Assembly (NCBI GenBank): GCA_000711775.1
Contig: ARYC01020190.1
Span: 1 to 64,000 of the forward strand
Origin: Oxytricha trifallax
Taxonomy: Eukaryota > Ciliophora > Spirotrichea > Sporadotrichida > Oxytrichidae
DNA length: 64,000 nt
Reading direction: 5' to 3'
The position numbers and the translations under genes are program-made. The notes below the pieces were generated by a model. That model was given only the letters and a program-made list of their open reading frames with translations. It was not told the origin of the DNA and ran no database searches. The first letter of the stretch is position 1, and each line of letters begins with the position of its first letter. Positions 12,067 to 23,637 of this stretch are shown here, piece after piece.

Positions 12067-12130
12067 ACTAAGAATATAATGAGAATGTATTTGTATTTCT
12101 TAAATTTCATTTTTTATCTAAATTAAACTA

Positions 12131-13158
12131 AATAAATATAAAATTAGTAATGGTTATTAAATTTTTTTGTTGTTGATATTCATTCATTAGTTAAAGCCAG
12201 TAGTGAATTAATAAAAGCGGAACGAACGGAAGAGTGCAGATAAATATATTAAATTTATAAAAATATCTGAGAGTTAATTACATATTAGAATTTATTTATC
12301 ACTTAAGCAAATAAAAGTTAACATAAAAAGAAGTATTTTTCAGTAAATGTAGAACCATGAAAGATATACAACTTGAAAATGTGTTTATAATTATATAGCT
12401 TATAAATGTATTATAATATATTTAAATTTATCCATAATTAGGATATTAATTGGACATTAAAGCTAGCAAATTTAAATTAACTAGGACTCATAATAAAGAA
12501 TATAATAATAAAAAGGTTTTAAAATTTACAGTGCTAATTTATAAAGTTTATATCTAATAAATGATTTTTAATTTGGAAATGGGAATTTTCTAGCTTTATG
12601 ATATTTATATATCTAACAATAATAATGAATTATAAAGGTGCAATTGCCTGCTATAGTGTTTAAAATGATTCGAATAATTTAATAGAGAATAAATAGTGAT
12701 TATTTAAAGAATAGAATAAATATTTAAGATGATTCACCATTTATGACATAAATATTATAATGAGAAAAAAAAAATTACTAGCTCCAAGATTCTCTAGACT
12801 GGAAAAATATGTAAATTTAAAGAAAAAATATTCAAAATTCACGATAGTTCAACAATATAAAGCGAAAATAAAAAGCCTATATTTATTGATTTTAATTAAA
12901 AAATTAATTTATTATTATTAAACTATAATAAAAAAATTCAGATAAGTATATATAAAAAAAAAGGTTTCATCAAATTCAAAGAAAATAATTGTAATTTAAA
13001 TCATAAATCATAAACTTTAAAAAGAAAATAAAAAATTTAATGAATAAAAAAAAACAAATAATTTATCAAAACTCATATTAGATTCATAAGCTAAAACAAC
13101 AATGTTTCAAATAAAAATCATAAGACATAGAATAATTGAATATATAATATAAAAATGC
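12131..13158. other. AT-rich noncoding stretch
   Basis: About 1 kb of AT-rich DNA between the foldback cluster and the satellite array. I see no gene, RNA or repeat that I can support. Confidence 0.5.
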
Positions 13159-15925
13159 AAGGTTCGGCCTGGACAAATTTTTGAAAACCCAAAAATGGAC
13201 AAAATGACCCCCCTATAACTTTTGAAAATGACTATATATCTGGTGTTCCAGTGTCACACTCTTGCTCAGGAGCCCAAATTTAGTGGATTTGCTTAATTCC
13301 AGGTCATCTCATGAATTTCCGTGACCATCTTTTGAGGTCCTCAAAAACCCAAAAATGAAGGGCTAAGGGTTATATAAGGAAATTGCTGAAAATTGCTTAT
13401 TTTGCTTATATCTTTGCGCGTTTTGAAGATAAATTAATTCTGATTTTATATTCGTGTTCAGCGAGGTCTAAATGACCAGAATCATTATATTCGGGTGTTT
13501 TTGGGAAATATAAAATGGAAGTTGTATTTTGCCGGGGAAAGGTTCGGCCCTGGACAAATTTTTGAAAACCCAAAAATGGACAAAATGATCCCCCTATAAC
13601 TTTTGCAAATGACTATATATTTGGTGTTCTATTGTCACACTCTTGCTCAGGAGCCCAAATTTAGTGGATTTGCTTAATTCCAGGTCATCTCATGAATTTC
13701 CGTGACCATCTTTTGAGGTCCTCAAAAACCCAAAAATGAAGGGCCAAGGGTTATATAAGGAAATTGCTGAAAATTGCTTATTTTGCTTATATCTTTGCGC
13801 GTTTTGAAGATAAATCAATTCTGATTTTATATTCGTGTTCAGCGAGGTCTAAATGACCAGAATCATTATATTCGGGTGTTTTTGGGAAATATGGAATGGA
13901 AGTTGTATTTTGCCGGGGAAAGGTTCGGCCCTGGACAAATTTTTGAAAACCCAAAAATGGACAAAATGACCCCCCTATAACTTTTGAAAATGACTATATA
14001 TCTGGTGTTCCAGTGTCACACTCTTGCTCAGGAGCCCAAATTTAGTGGATTTGCTTAATTCCAGGTCATCTCATGAATTTCCGTGACCATCTTTTGAGGT
14101 CCTCAAAAACCCAAAAATGAAGGGCCAAGGGTTATATAAGGAAATTGCTGAAAATTGCTTATTTTGCTTATATCTTTGCGCGTTTTGAAGATAAATCAAT
14201 TCTAATTTTATATTCGTGTTCAGCGAGGTCTAAATGACCAGAATCATTATATTCGGGTGTTTTTGGGAAATATAAAATGGAAGTTGTATTTTGCCGGGGA
14301 AAGGTTCGGCCCTGGACAAATTTTTGAAAACCCAAAAATGGACAAAATGACCCCCCTATAACTTTTGAAAATGACTATATATCTGGTGTTCCAGTGTCAC
14401 ACTCTTGCTCAGGAGCCCAAATTTAGTGGATTTGCTTAATTCCAGGTCATCTCATGAATTTCCGTGACCATCTTTTGAGGTCCTCAAAAACCCAAAAATG
14501 AAGGGCTAAGGGTTATATAAGGAAATTGCTGAAAATTGCTTATTTTGCTTATATCTTTGCGCGTTTTGAAGATAAATCAATTCTGATTTTATATTCGTGT
14601 TCAGCGAGGTCTAAATGACCAGAATCATTATATTCGGGTGTTTTTGGGAAATATAAAATGGAAGTTGTATTTTGCCGGGGAAAGGTTCGGCCCTGGACAA
14701 ATTTTTGAAAACCCAAAAATGGACAAAATGACCCCCCTATAACTTTTGAAAATGACTATATATCTGGTGTTCCAGTGTCACACTCTTGCTCAGGAGCCCA
14801 AATTTAGTGGATTTGCTTAATTCCAGGTCATCTCATGAATTTCCGTGACCATCTTTTGAGGTCCTCAAAAACCCAAAAATGAAGGGCTAAGGGTTATATA
14901 AGGAAATTGCTGAAAATTGCTTATTTTGCTTATATCTTTGCGCGTTTTGAAGATAAATCAATTCTGATTTTATATTCGTGTTCAGCGAGGTCTAAATGAC
15001 CAGAATCATTATATTCGGGTGTTTTTGGGAAATATAAAATGGAAGTTGTATTTTGCCGGGGAAAGGTTCGGCCCTGGACAAATTTTTGAAAACCCAAAAA
15101 TGGACAAAATGACCCCCCTATAACTTTTGAAAATGACTATATATCTGGTGTTCCAGTGTCACACTCTTGCTCAGGAGCCCAAATTTAGTGGATTTGCTTA
15201 ATTCCAGGTCATCTCATGAATTTCCGTGACCATCTTTTGAGGTCCTCAAAGACCCAAAAATGAAGGGCTAAAGGTTATATAAGGAAATTGCTGCAAATTG
15301 CTTATTTTGCTTATATCTTTGCGCGTTTTGAAGATAAATCAATTCTGATTTTATATTCGTGTTCAGCGAGGTCTAAATGACCAGAATCATTATATTCGGG
15401 TGTTTTTGGGAAATATGGAATGGAAGTTGTATTTTGCCGGGGAAAGGTTCGGCCCTGGACAAATTTTTGAAAACCCAAAAATGGACAAAATGAGCCCCCT
15501 ATAACTTTTGAAAATGACTATATATCTGGTGTTCCAGTGTCACACTCTTGCTCAGGAGCCCAAATTTAGTGGATTTGCTTAATTCCAGGTCATCTCATGA
15601 ATTTCCGTGACCATCTTTTGAGGTCCTCAAAAACCCAAAATTGAAGGGCTAAGGGTTATATAAGGAAATTGCTGAAAATTGCTTATTTTGCTTATATCTT
15701 TGCGCGTTTTGAAGATAAATCAATTCTGATTTTATATTCGTGTTCAGCGAGGTCTAAATGACCAGAATCATTATATTCGGGTGTTTTTGGGAAATATGAA
15801 ATGGAAGTTGTATTTTGCCGGGGAAAGGTTCGGCCCTGGACAAATTTTTGAAAACCCAAAAATGGACAAAATGAGCCCCCTATAACTTTTGAAAATGACT
15901 ATATATCTGGTGTTCCAGTGTCACA
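13159..15925. repeat. 381-bp tandem satellite array, about 7.3 units
   Basis: The motif GGTTCGGCC recurs at 13161, 13541, 13922, 14303, 14684, 15065, 15446 and 15827. Six intervals are 381 bp and the first is 380 bp because one C is missing. Units differ by only a few substitutions and are clearly more GC-rich than the flanks. All three forward frames and the reverse strand contain TGA in each unit, so this is noncoding. The last unit breaks off at about 15925 into degenerate T-rich DNA. Abundant satellites with a period near 380 bp are, from memory, known in Oxytricha germline DNA. Confidence 0.95.
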
Positions 15926-17646
15926 TTTTTTCTTAGGAGCCCAATTTATCTTACATTATTTCCTTTTCACTGTTTTTTTATATTTTAATTTTTTATTCTT
16001 TTTTTTTTATTTTTCTTTTATATTTTATAAATTTTTTTTTATTAGTTTTGCATTCTTTTATTCTTTTTTATAAAAAATATATTTTATTTATATTAATCTA
16101 TTTTTATTAATTTTTAGACGATGTATTTTTGGTTATTTTTGGTTATTTTTTATTTTTCTTTAGTTTCTTTTTTATATAATATTTAATCAATTTTTTCAAT
16201 AATGATTATTTATTTAAATTAATTTCTTTTTTTTAATTTTATTTATTAATTAATTTTTATAATTTTTTATTTAAGTTATAAGTATATTTTTTTCTATTTT
16301 TTTAACTATTTAATTGTATACAAATTATTTTTGGTTCAATTTATAACTTAAAGAATAAATATATTTAATTTTTTTATTTCAATATTTACCTTATAAATTT
16401 AGTTCTTTCTTAAATTATTGTCATCATAATTTTGCTTTTTATTCTATATTTTATAGCACAGCAAAAACTGCGTTACTTTTGCATATTATCATATTTGTGA
16501 CTGGATTTATTACCACTGTTTCTGTGATGGATGTATTAATTTATAGAACAAAAAATTTAATTTAATTTTCTATGTGAGTTATAAATTAAATTTGTTTATA
16601 GATGATTTTTCACTAATATACAGTAATTTTGTTTCAATTAAGAGATAATCCGCAAGAATAGGTTGTCCAATATATTGAATTTAATAATTTTATTGTTCTT
16701 TTTTTTATTAAGAAATGGCATTTATGTGAATGTCAAAGAATTCAATTGACAAATGTAGTGTCATTTTAGATCTCTAATCAAATATATAAATTGCTGTCAC
16801 GGGGACAATATCTAATAGTTCAGTTAACATATGTTTGTATAGAATATAAATATAAAAAGCTTTTCTTAACATTGATTCTAAACAATATATTATTATTTAA
16901 ATTTTATTAAGAATTTAAGTGGATTTATTCTGAAATCTCTCATCTAGTTTCATTTTTACTATTATTTTAGCTTGAGATCTTTTCAAACTTTTTATGGCTC
17001 CTATTACTTCCAAATTATTAATAACAATCAAAAGAATTTATGATACCATCTTATATTTAAAAGATCATAATGGAACTTTATATTATATATTTGTATTTTA
17101 ATTTACAAATTCTGGTAAAGATTAAGAGCATGAACCCCTTTAAAAATCGTGGTCCCTTAAGATGTTAACGAATTAAAATAGGCACTTCCCAAATCTTTCA
17201 ATTCTTAATTGCTCATTTACTTCCACATATGTAAGTCTGAGATGGCTTCACTATTGATGTTTCTATGAATTTGGCTTTACATTTTATTTGCTTTTGATAG
17301 AGATTAATTGGTTGTGCTACAGATATTAGAATTTATATCACAGATTGACTTATGGCTATTATTTAATAAATCTATTTATAAATTAAAAGTATAGCTATAA
17401 ATCATTTATTGTAAAGTATAGTGTTTTTAGCAATATACGACATTTTTTAAATGATAAAATGATTCTTTATAAATTTTTAAGTATTTTAATTTCTAAACAA
17501 ACTACAATTATAATATGGTAGAATGAAATGTTTTTAGTGAAATAATGAATAATGATTTTTTGATTGATAAAATTAAGGATTTATTATTTCAAATAAATTG
17601 ATACTTATTCTTTAGATGTGTGTTAAGTACTAATAGTTTTTAAAAC
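15926..17646. other. AT-rich noncoding stretch
   Basis: About 1.7 kb, strongly T-rich on the plus strand to about 16330, then ordinary AT-rich DNA. No coding region, RNA gene or structured repeat was recognised. Confidence 0.5.
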
Positions 17647-18482
17647 TCATAATTTTCCTATTTCACTGTTTTCCTTCAATTTAACTTGACTATTGTCTGT
17701 TAGCATACACACCAGATTAATTTTATTAAGGATTTTTTATTAAAATTAAAGATATGAATCCCTTTTAATTTTATTGACCAGACTAGATTGAGCAAGTGCG
17801 TTATTCATATTTTCTGGATCGTAAATTGTAATCAATACAAATGCTACTTTCTTAGTCATTTTCAATAAAGTATTAATAAAAGGATACTATTAACGTTTTT
17901 TATGTAATTTTGGTGACTGTGAGTTTTCCCTTAAGATTTTCTTCCAATTTAATTGCATTCAGGAAGTCCACGTTAAGTTTCAAAGTCACTGCCCACTATC
18001 TAGTGAATGCAAATATACCCATAACTGCTATGAAATCCATGGCGTAAGCAATCGCACCACCAAATCTATAGAATAAGTTAGTATAAATTAAAAGTATATT
18101 TAATTTTTGGTTTACTAAGAAATTGAAATGATACTATATGAATTGTGAGAAAATTAATGACGTGTCTACATACGCATTGAAATAGGCATTAGCCATAGGT
18201 ATGTTGAATTTTATGTCGAAAACTATAGTTCCATAGGTGCCCTCTTCGTAAATGCAATCGATTGGCTAGATGCAACTTCTGAATTAATGATATGTTAACA
18301 TATAAATTTAAGTTATAAAACAAAAACACTATAATCATCAAATAAATTAATTATTTATGATAGATTGAGGCTTCATGGCCTTTAACTCTCTTATACTAAT
18401 CGATGTTATCAATAGCATTTTAAACATATTTCTATTTGTTTTTCTCGATATCTTCTTTTCTCTTGTTTACTTAATCAGCCAT
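17647..18482 (-). CDS. hotdog-fold acyl-CoA thioesterase, THEM2/ACOT13-like, copy A
   Basis: Reads from ATG at 18482 (MADQVNKRKEDIEKNKQKYV) to TGA at 17647. After an N-terminal helix come a CIYEEGTYGTIVFDIKFN strand, FNAFGGAIAYAMD on the central hotdog helix, strands WAVTLKLNVDFLNAIKL and KKVAFVLITIYDPEN, and then a short tail. The order and spacing match the PaaI/THEM2 family, which hydrolyses acyl-CoA thioesters. The usual HGG of the helix reads FGG, while the Asp nine residues on is kept. Introns lie near 18270-18350 and 18065-18175. IESs with pointers AAAAT (17858/17907) and TCTGGT (17711/17777) interrupt it. It is most similar to copy B beyond the foldback element. Confidence 0.75.
17711..17782 (-). 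other. IES with pointer TCTGGT in thioesterase copy A
   Basis: TCTGGT (minus strand; plus-strand 17711-17716 and 17777-17782) flanks 60 bp. Excision gives in-frame ALAQSSLVCMLTDN. It lies at the same codon as an IES in copy B, where the shared pointer is only TGGT. Confidence 0.75.
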
Positions 18483-18853
18483 TTGTAGTTATAATAAAAA
18501 AGCTCTTTTTTGTTTTGGTATTATTAATAAATTATAATTTTTTGTAACTTTAAGTATTTAGTGAAATTTTTACTCTTATAAATCGAATACGTCATCAATT
18601 TAATCTTTGCATCATTATAAATTTACTATTATTTTACAATTTTTTCTCATATTTTATTGATGAAAAATTGAAATATACAATTCAATAAAGATCAAAAAAT
18701 TAATTTTTATTTTAATTATATAAATGATAATTTATGTTTGTTGCAAACTACTTTATAAATCTTTTAATTTTATTTAAAACTCCTGCAATCAAAACTAACT
18801 ATTGTTAATTTTTTTTAAAAATATAATTCAAAGAATTAAAGTCATTGAATAAG
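18483..18853. other. AT-rich intergenic DNA upstream of copy A
   Basis: About 370 bp with no recognised gene. It ends in AATAAG (18848-18853), which is the left target duplication of the foldback element. Confidence 0.5.
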
Positions 18854-20268
18854 TGTTCCGACCGAGACCCGTACCCCCCCTACCCCTCTTCTTAAAAATA
18901 CCCCCTTCACACCCGTACCCCCCATACCCACCCCATAAAATCCCCCATTTCATATGAATTTTTTTATCCGCGCAGTCTTAATCGATTTCCTTCATGACAT
19001 CTCGTCATCATATATAGATAATTTTTTATATGAAATATCATAAATTTTTGAAATTTTTTTTTCTTTGCTTAATAACCCATAATAGCATATTAATTTCATT
19101 TTTTTTTTAATTTTTCAACTCTCGCCATTATTTTTTGAGTACATACTCTCATAGGAAATTATTTATTTTATGAGTAACAGATTGATAAACATAATTTTAT
19201 TTTAAAATGATAATTATTTATAAAGTACTTGCTATAATTCTTAATATCTTTGGGTAATGGCATCCTGCGAAAGCCGCTAAAAGTTTTTTCTATATTTTTC
19301 TTAAATGTTCTAAAAATCATTAAAACATCAAAGTAACTTGTCATAAGTCATTATAAGCTCCCTTATGACTTATAAAAGCAATCTATAACAACAAAAAATA
19401 TAAAAACTTTTATCAATAACATCATAAAATACATTCAATTTTGAAATAATATTACTAATTTTATTAAATATTTTATGATTATTATATTTAATTTTCACAA
19501 ATTTATATTCTAATATCATGATTAGATGTTATAATTGCTACAAAACATTAATGTTTTATGTCGTCTTATATATCATTAAGCTAAATGATTGTAATTGTCG
19601 GAATTATAACATCTAATCATGATATAAGAATATAAATTTGTGAAAAATAAATATAATAATCATAAAATATTTAATAAAATTAGTAATATTATTTAAAATT
19701 GAATGCATTTTATGATGTTATTGATAAAAGTTATTATATTTTTTGTTGTTATAGACTGCTTTTATAACTCATAAGGGAGCTTATTAATGACTTATGACAA
19801 GTTACTTTGATGTTTTAATGATTTTTAGAACATTTAAGAAAAATATAGAAAAAACTTTTAGCGGCTTTCGCAGGATGCCATTACCCAAAGATATTAAGAA
19901 TTATAGCAAGTACTTTATAAATAATTATCATTTTAAAATAAAATTATGTTTATCAATCTGTTACTCATAAAATAAATAATTTCCTATGAGAGTATGTACT
20001 AAAAAAATAATGGCGAGAGTTGAAAAATTAAAAAAAAAATGAAATTAATATGCTTTATGGGTTATTAAGCAAAGAAAAAAATTTCAAAAATTTATGATAT
20101 TTCATATAAAAAATTATCTATATATGATGACGAGATGCCATGAAGGAAATCGATTAAGACTGCACGGATAAAAAAATTCATATGAAATGGGGGATTTTAT
20201 GGGGGGTACGGGTGTGAAGGGGGTATTTTTTAGAAGAGGGGTAGGGGGTACGGGTCTCGGTCGGAACA
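18854..20268. mobile_element. 1.4-kb foldback transposon with 6-bp target duplication
   Basis: Two near-identical inverted arms (18854-19536 and 19602-20268, about 670-680 bp each) surround a 65-bp spacer. The ends read TGTTCCGACCGAG and its complement. The direct repeat AATAAG sits immediately outside each end (18848-18853, 20269-20274), as expected from transposition. The outer about 100 bp are rich in C-runs on the left strand and G-runs on the right, with CCCGTACCCCCC-type blocks that could form quadruplexes on single strands. No transposase is encoded, so it would be nonautonomous. It sits between two thioesterase paralogues. Confidence 0.88.
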
Positions 20269-20371
20269 AATAAGATTAGAGGCATTGAAAATAAGTAAAA
20301 ATATAATCATTCATTTCAAGTATAAAATAAAAGTTGCTTTTTTAAATCATAAATAATCAATAATTTTGAAA

Positions 20372-21283
20372 TCAATTTAATTGTGTTATTTCTTCGAAAT
20401 TGCTATTCTCTTCTAATTTTACCTAACTGTTATCAGTCAGCATACACACCATTTAAATATAACTTAAATAAGGTAATTTGATAATATGATTTATACTAAT
20501 TTAATTTATAATAAAATTCTATTTACTAAATACATACCAGGCTTGATTGGGCCAAAGCTGTATTATTGTTCTCTGGATCAAGGAGAGTTACCAAAACAAA
20601 TGCAACTTTCTTTGACATTATTAAGTTATAGTAATTTATAAAATATATAGTGTATTTAAACATATTATAGTATTAATGATAATGACAGCTTAGTGACTGT
20701 GACCTTACCCTTGAGATCTTTATTCAATTTTACAGCATTTAAGAAATCAATGTTAAATTTTAAGGTCACACCCCATTATCTCGTGAAAGCGTAAATGCCC
20801 ATTACTGCAACTAGATCCATTGCAAAAGCAATTGCACCTCCGAAACTATATAAATTGTGTGAGATAAATCCAATGAAAAATATAGGTATGATGGAAATAT
20901 AATAACTGTTGAATTATCAGGATTCGGGCCAAGGAAGTTGTTTGTATATATAATTATTAGATGTACTTACGCGTTAAAGTAGGCATTAGCCATGGTTGCG
21001 TTGAATTTGATATCGAAAAGTATGGTGCCATATGTTCCTTCTTCATATACACAATCGTAAGGCTAAATACAGCTTCTGAATTAATGGATAACTAGTTTTA
21101 AAATTAATTTACAAATGTCTTTTCTAATTTTTTAATCAAATCATACTGATTAAATTAATGATAGAGAGTGACTTCGTGTCCCTTGACTCTCTTATACTAA
21201 TCAATGTTATCGATTGCATTTTAAATATAAGTCTACTTGTTTAACTCGATATCTTCTCTTCTCTTATCTACTTGTTCAACCAT
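20372..21283 (-). CDS. hotdog-fold acyl-CoA thioesterase, THEM2/ACOT13-like, copy B
   Basis: Reads from ATG at 21283 (MVEQVDKRREDIELNKQTYI) to TGA at 20372. The layout is that of copy A: CVYEEGTYGTILFDIKFN, then FNAFGGAIAFAMD across an intron at about 20841-20971, then WGVTLKFNIDFLNAVKL and KKVAFVLVTLLDPEN. HGG is again FGG, with the downstream Asp kept. Another intron lies near 21085-21160. IESs are marked by pointers TGTCA (20613/20683) and TGGT (20448/20536), at the same places as in copy A. Likely a cytosolic or mitochondrial acyl-CoA thioesterase. The altered motif makes its activity uncertain. Confidence 0.76.
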
Positions 21284-21801
21284 GAGATTATTAGTTTCTT
21301 AAAAGTTCTAAATTATACAGTTATAAACTCTAAAATTTCTTGCCTTTTAATAGTGAGAGTTAATTACGTGGACACAATTTGTAAAGATACAACCCAAAAA
21401 TACGTCATAGGCAAATCTAATGCATCATTTGTAGATATTTTAATTTAATAATTAATTTGGTGATTATATTTTTAAGTTTTGCAGATCCACTTTATTTTAA
21501 ATAATAATTTCTTATTAGTAAAACATTATTAAGATAGTAATGAAATTAAATAAATGACATCATTGAATTTACTAATGACTCATCAAAGTAAATTGGGAAA
21601 TTATTAATGATCAAATTAACAAATAGAAATTTAAGATTAATTATCGATACATCATTTCAATAAAACATACGTCAGTAGTTTATAAATAAACGTATTTGTA
21701 CAAAATTGGATTGCTAATAGATTCATCTAAATTTACTAAGTTTTACTTAATAAAATATTGAAATAAATGCAAACTTAATTTTAATTGGATTGTGATTTGA
21801 T
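21284..21801. other. intergenic DNA between copies B and D
   Basis: About 520 bp of AT-rich DNA. No gene or repeat was recognised. Confidence 0.5.
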
Positions 21802-22491
21802 TCAAAGTTTTGGAGCTTCGTTTATAAGCGCGATAAGCAAACTGCACTTGCATATTTGTTCATTAGTACTAGGATTTATGATAATTGCTTCAGCTTGAGA
21901 ATATAATTAATAATAGTTAACAATAGAGAAGTCTTGCGATTGAAGTTGTTAAGCTTGACTTATATTAAGATGTGATCTTCATAAACAGATTGTTTTAAGT
22001 CATAGTACTCAATTGATAGTTTTAGACTCATTGCAACCCTCTTATCAAATAATATAGCAGCTCTCATTGGCATAAAGTCCATCAATTCATTCAAAATGTG
22101 TTTGTGCACAATCACTAATGTAAAAATACTTACAGGGAAGGGCAAATAATCCGTAATTATATATAAATATAATCCTGGTTTATGAGTCAATCATGTAATC
22201 TTAGAGTGGCAACTTAAACATAACTTTGCCTGGAATACGTTTGCTTCTCTTGACTTCCACCCATTCAAGTAGCTTATTGAATTGTTGTTCATGTGTTCCG
22301 TCTATGCTTTTATTTTTGTGCTTTATGAATGGATAAACTTTTCCTGCTATGAATTGAAGGTCTTCGCTGGAATATTCCTTCCACTGCTCCCATTCTTACA
22401 GCTCCTATTCTGCCTAGTTGTTAATAGCTTGGGAACCTGAGACTTCTTAAATTTATAGCAATTGCTAGTCACTTTATAGCTGTGAGTTCAT
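21802..22491 (-). CDS. divergent hotdog thioesterase-like protein, copy D
   Basis: Reads from ATG at 22491 to TGA at 21802. A Q/E/W-rich N-terminal part (EQELQEWEQWKEYSSEDLQF) precedes strand GKVMFKLPLQDYM. An IES with in-frame pointer TGATTG (22109/22188) then joins to IVHKHILNELMDFMPMRAAI. SLKLSIEYYDL follows and, after another interruption near 21910, a C-terminal part ending INEAPKL. The C-terminus and helix position match copy C (which ends TEGPKL), so it is a divergent paralogue. At the helix motif it keeps His, and an Asp nine residues on, but has KH where the family has GG. Catalysis is doubtful. Confidence 0.6.
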
Positions 22492-22708
22492 TTAGAATTT
22501 TTGAAGGAAAATTATTTTAATTATTTGATATTAATGCAAACAATTTATACTAGTTTAATGAAGAGTAATGTGTAAGATAATGATAAAATTTTTAATCAAA
22601 TATATTGAAGTAATTATGATTAATGAAATTGTTGATGAGCAAACTCATATAAAATTTTGCAAACAATGATATTGGTTTATTTGATTTGATAAGTTTAAGC
22701 TGAAGATC

Positions 22709-23450
22709 TCAAAGTTTTGGTCCTTCTGTATTTTCCACAAAACTTGCCATTAGTGTACCTTTGACCAAATACATATTGCTGGGATTACTAGGATTAACTA
22801 AAATATAGAAATAAACAAATCTGTGTTATTAAAGTTTCCCTTGTTTGAAAACATTCTAAAAGGGGGGGGGGTAATCCGGTGAACTATATAATTGCCTAAT
22901 ACCAACTAAAAACTAAAACACAGTCAGTATATGCGTTTCTCCTTCCAATTTTGTGGATAGTGCTAATAATTTACAAATCTTTTCCTAGTGGGGTCTGATT
23001 CAAATACTCAGTAGTTAACTTTTAAGATTAAGCCCGACGGCTGTCAAAACCCTTCATAGCTATTATTGGAATTACAGTCATTATAGTTGCTAGAGCTCCT
23101 CCATGACCAATCTTAAAAACTCAAATCTTACAATTAAAAGGCTTTAATAAAACAGTTATTTAAGTGACTTTTTGTATGTTATTTATTTTTAAAAAGAGGA
23201 AATATAATAAAAATTATGAGTGAACGCCATGCCCATTTATCATGTGAGTGGACATATTATAATCAAAAGTAACTCTGCCCAAAATTCCCTGCTCATACTC
23301 AATATCCTTAACTGTCAAGTTTTTCATGAACTGACCAGTGTAATTGCCGCCTTATCTCTCTGATTCCTCAGCCAGAAAAGTTATATAATCTTGTATCTTT
23401 TTCATTTAGTCTTGCTTTTTATTGCTAGTTTAACTATCTGATTTATCCAT
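22709..23450 (-). CDS. hotdog-fold acyl-CoA thioesterase, THEM2/ACOT13-like, copy C
   Basis: Reads from ATG at 23450 (MDKSDSQTSNKKQDQMKKIQ) to TGA at 22709, about 165 residues once two IESs are removed. The first, pointer CATGG (23101/23227), restores MINGHGGALATIM. The second, pointer TTTTAGTT (22796/22911), restores YTDCVLVNPSNPSN. Here the HGG motif is intact, but the Asp expected nine residues on is Thr. Strands RRAQSQKLTTEYLNQTPLG and RRNAYTDCVLV fit the hotdog sheet. It is adjacent to copy D on the same strand and shares its C-terminus pattern. Confidence 0.75.
22796..22918 (-). other. IES with pointer TTTTAGTT and a ten-G run
   Basis: The 8-bp pointer (plus strand AACTAAAA at 22796-22803 and 22911-22918) flanks about 107 bp. 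An intron reading breaks the frame, whereas pointer excision keeps it. The insert contains a run of ten G at 22862-22871, unusual in this AT-rich DNA. Confidence 0.7.
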
Positions 23451-23637
23451 TCTAAAATATGATAATTATATTATTTTAATCAAGAACATCAATTATCAGT
23501 AATATTCATAATAAACATTAAATATTCACATTAAATATAAGATAGTAATAAAAATTTTGAAAACGATAAGAAAACTGGCATTTTAAATATAATTTTTGTT
23601 TTTTATATGCATTTGTTCTGTAAATCATCACTATTGC

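Larger units (their letters stand above)
9929..12130. mobile_element. nested foldback (inverted-repeat) element cluster
   Basis: The outermost inverted repeat is 9929-9989 against 12068-12130 (imperfect; shared block TTTAAGAAATACAAATACAT and the ends CTAACTGC/GCAGTTAG). Inside it a second pair, about 9987-10056 and 11030-11095, brackets two more elements. One is 10065-10602, with 16-bp ends TATAATTGTGCAAAGT. The other is a near-perfect palindrome, 10602-11023. A further palindrome, 11085-12066, follows and is itself interrupted by another at 11364-11913. I found no transposase. The layering implies successive insertions of foldback elements into one another next to the FN3 gene. Confidence 0.75.

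Noticed and set aside
13159..15925. Satellite as a repeat-protein gene because 381 is divisible by three
   Set aside because: Each forward frame and the reverse strand contain TGA in every unit.
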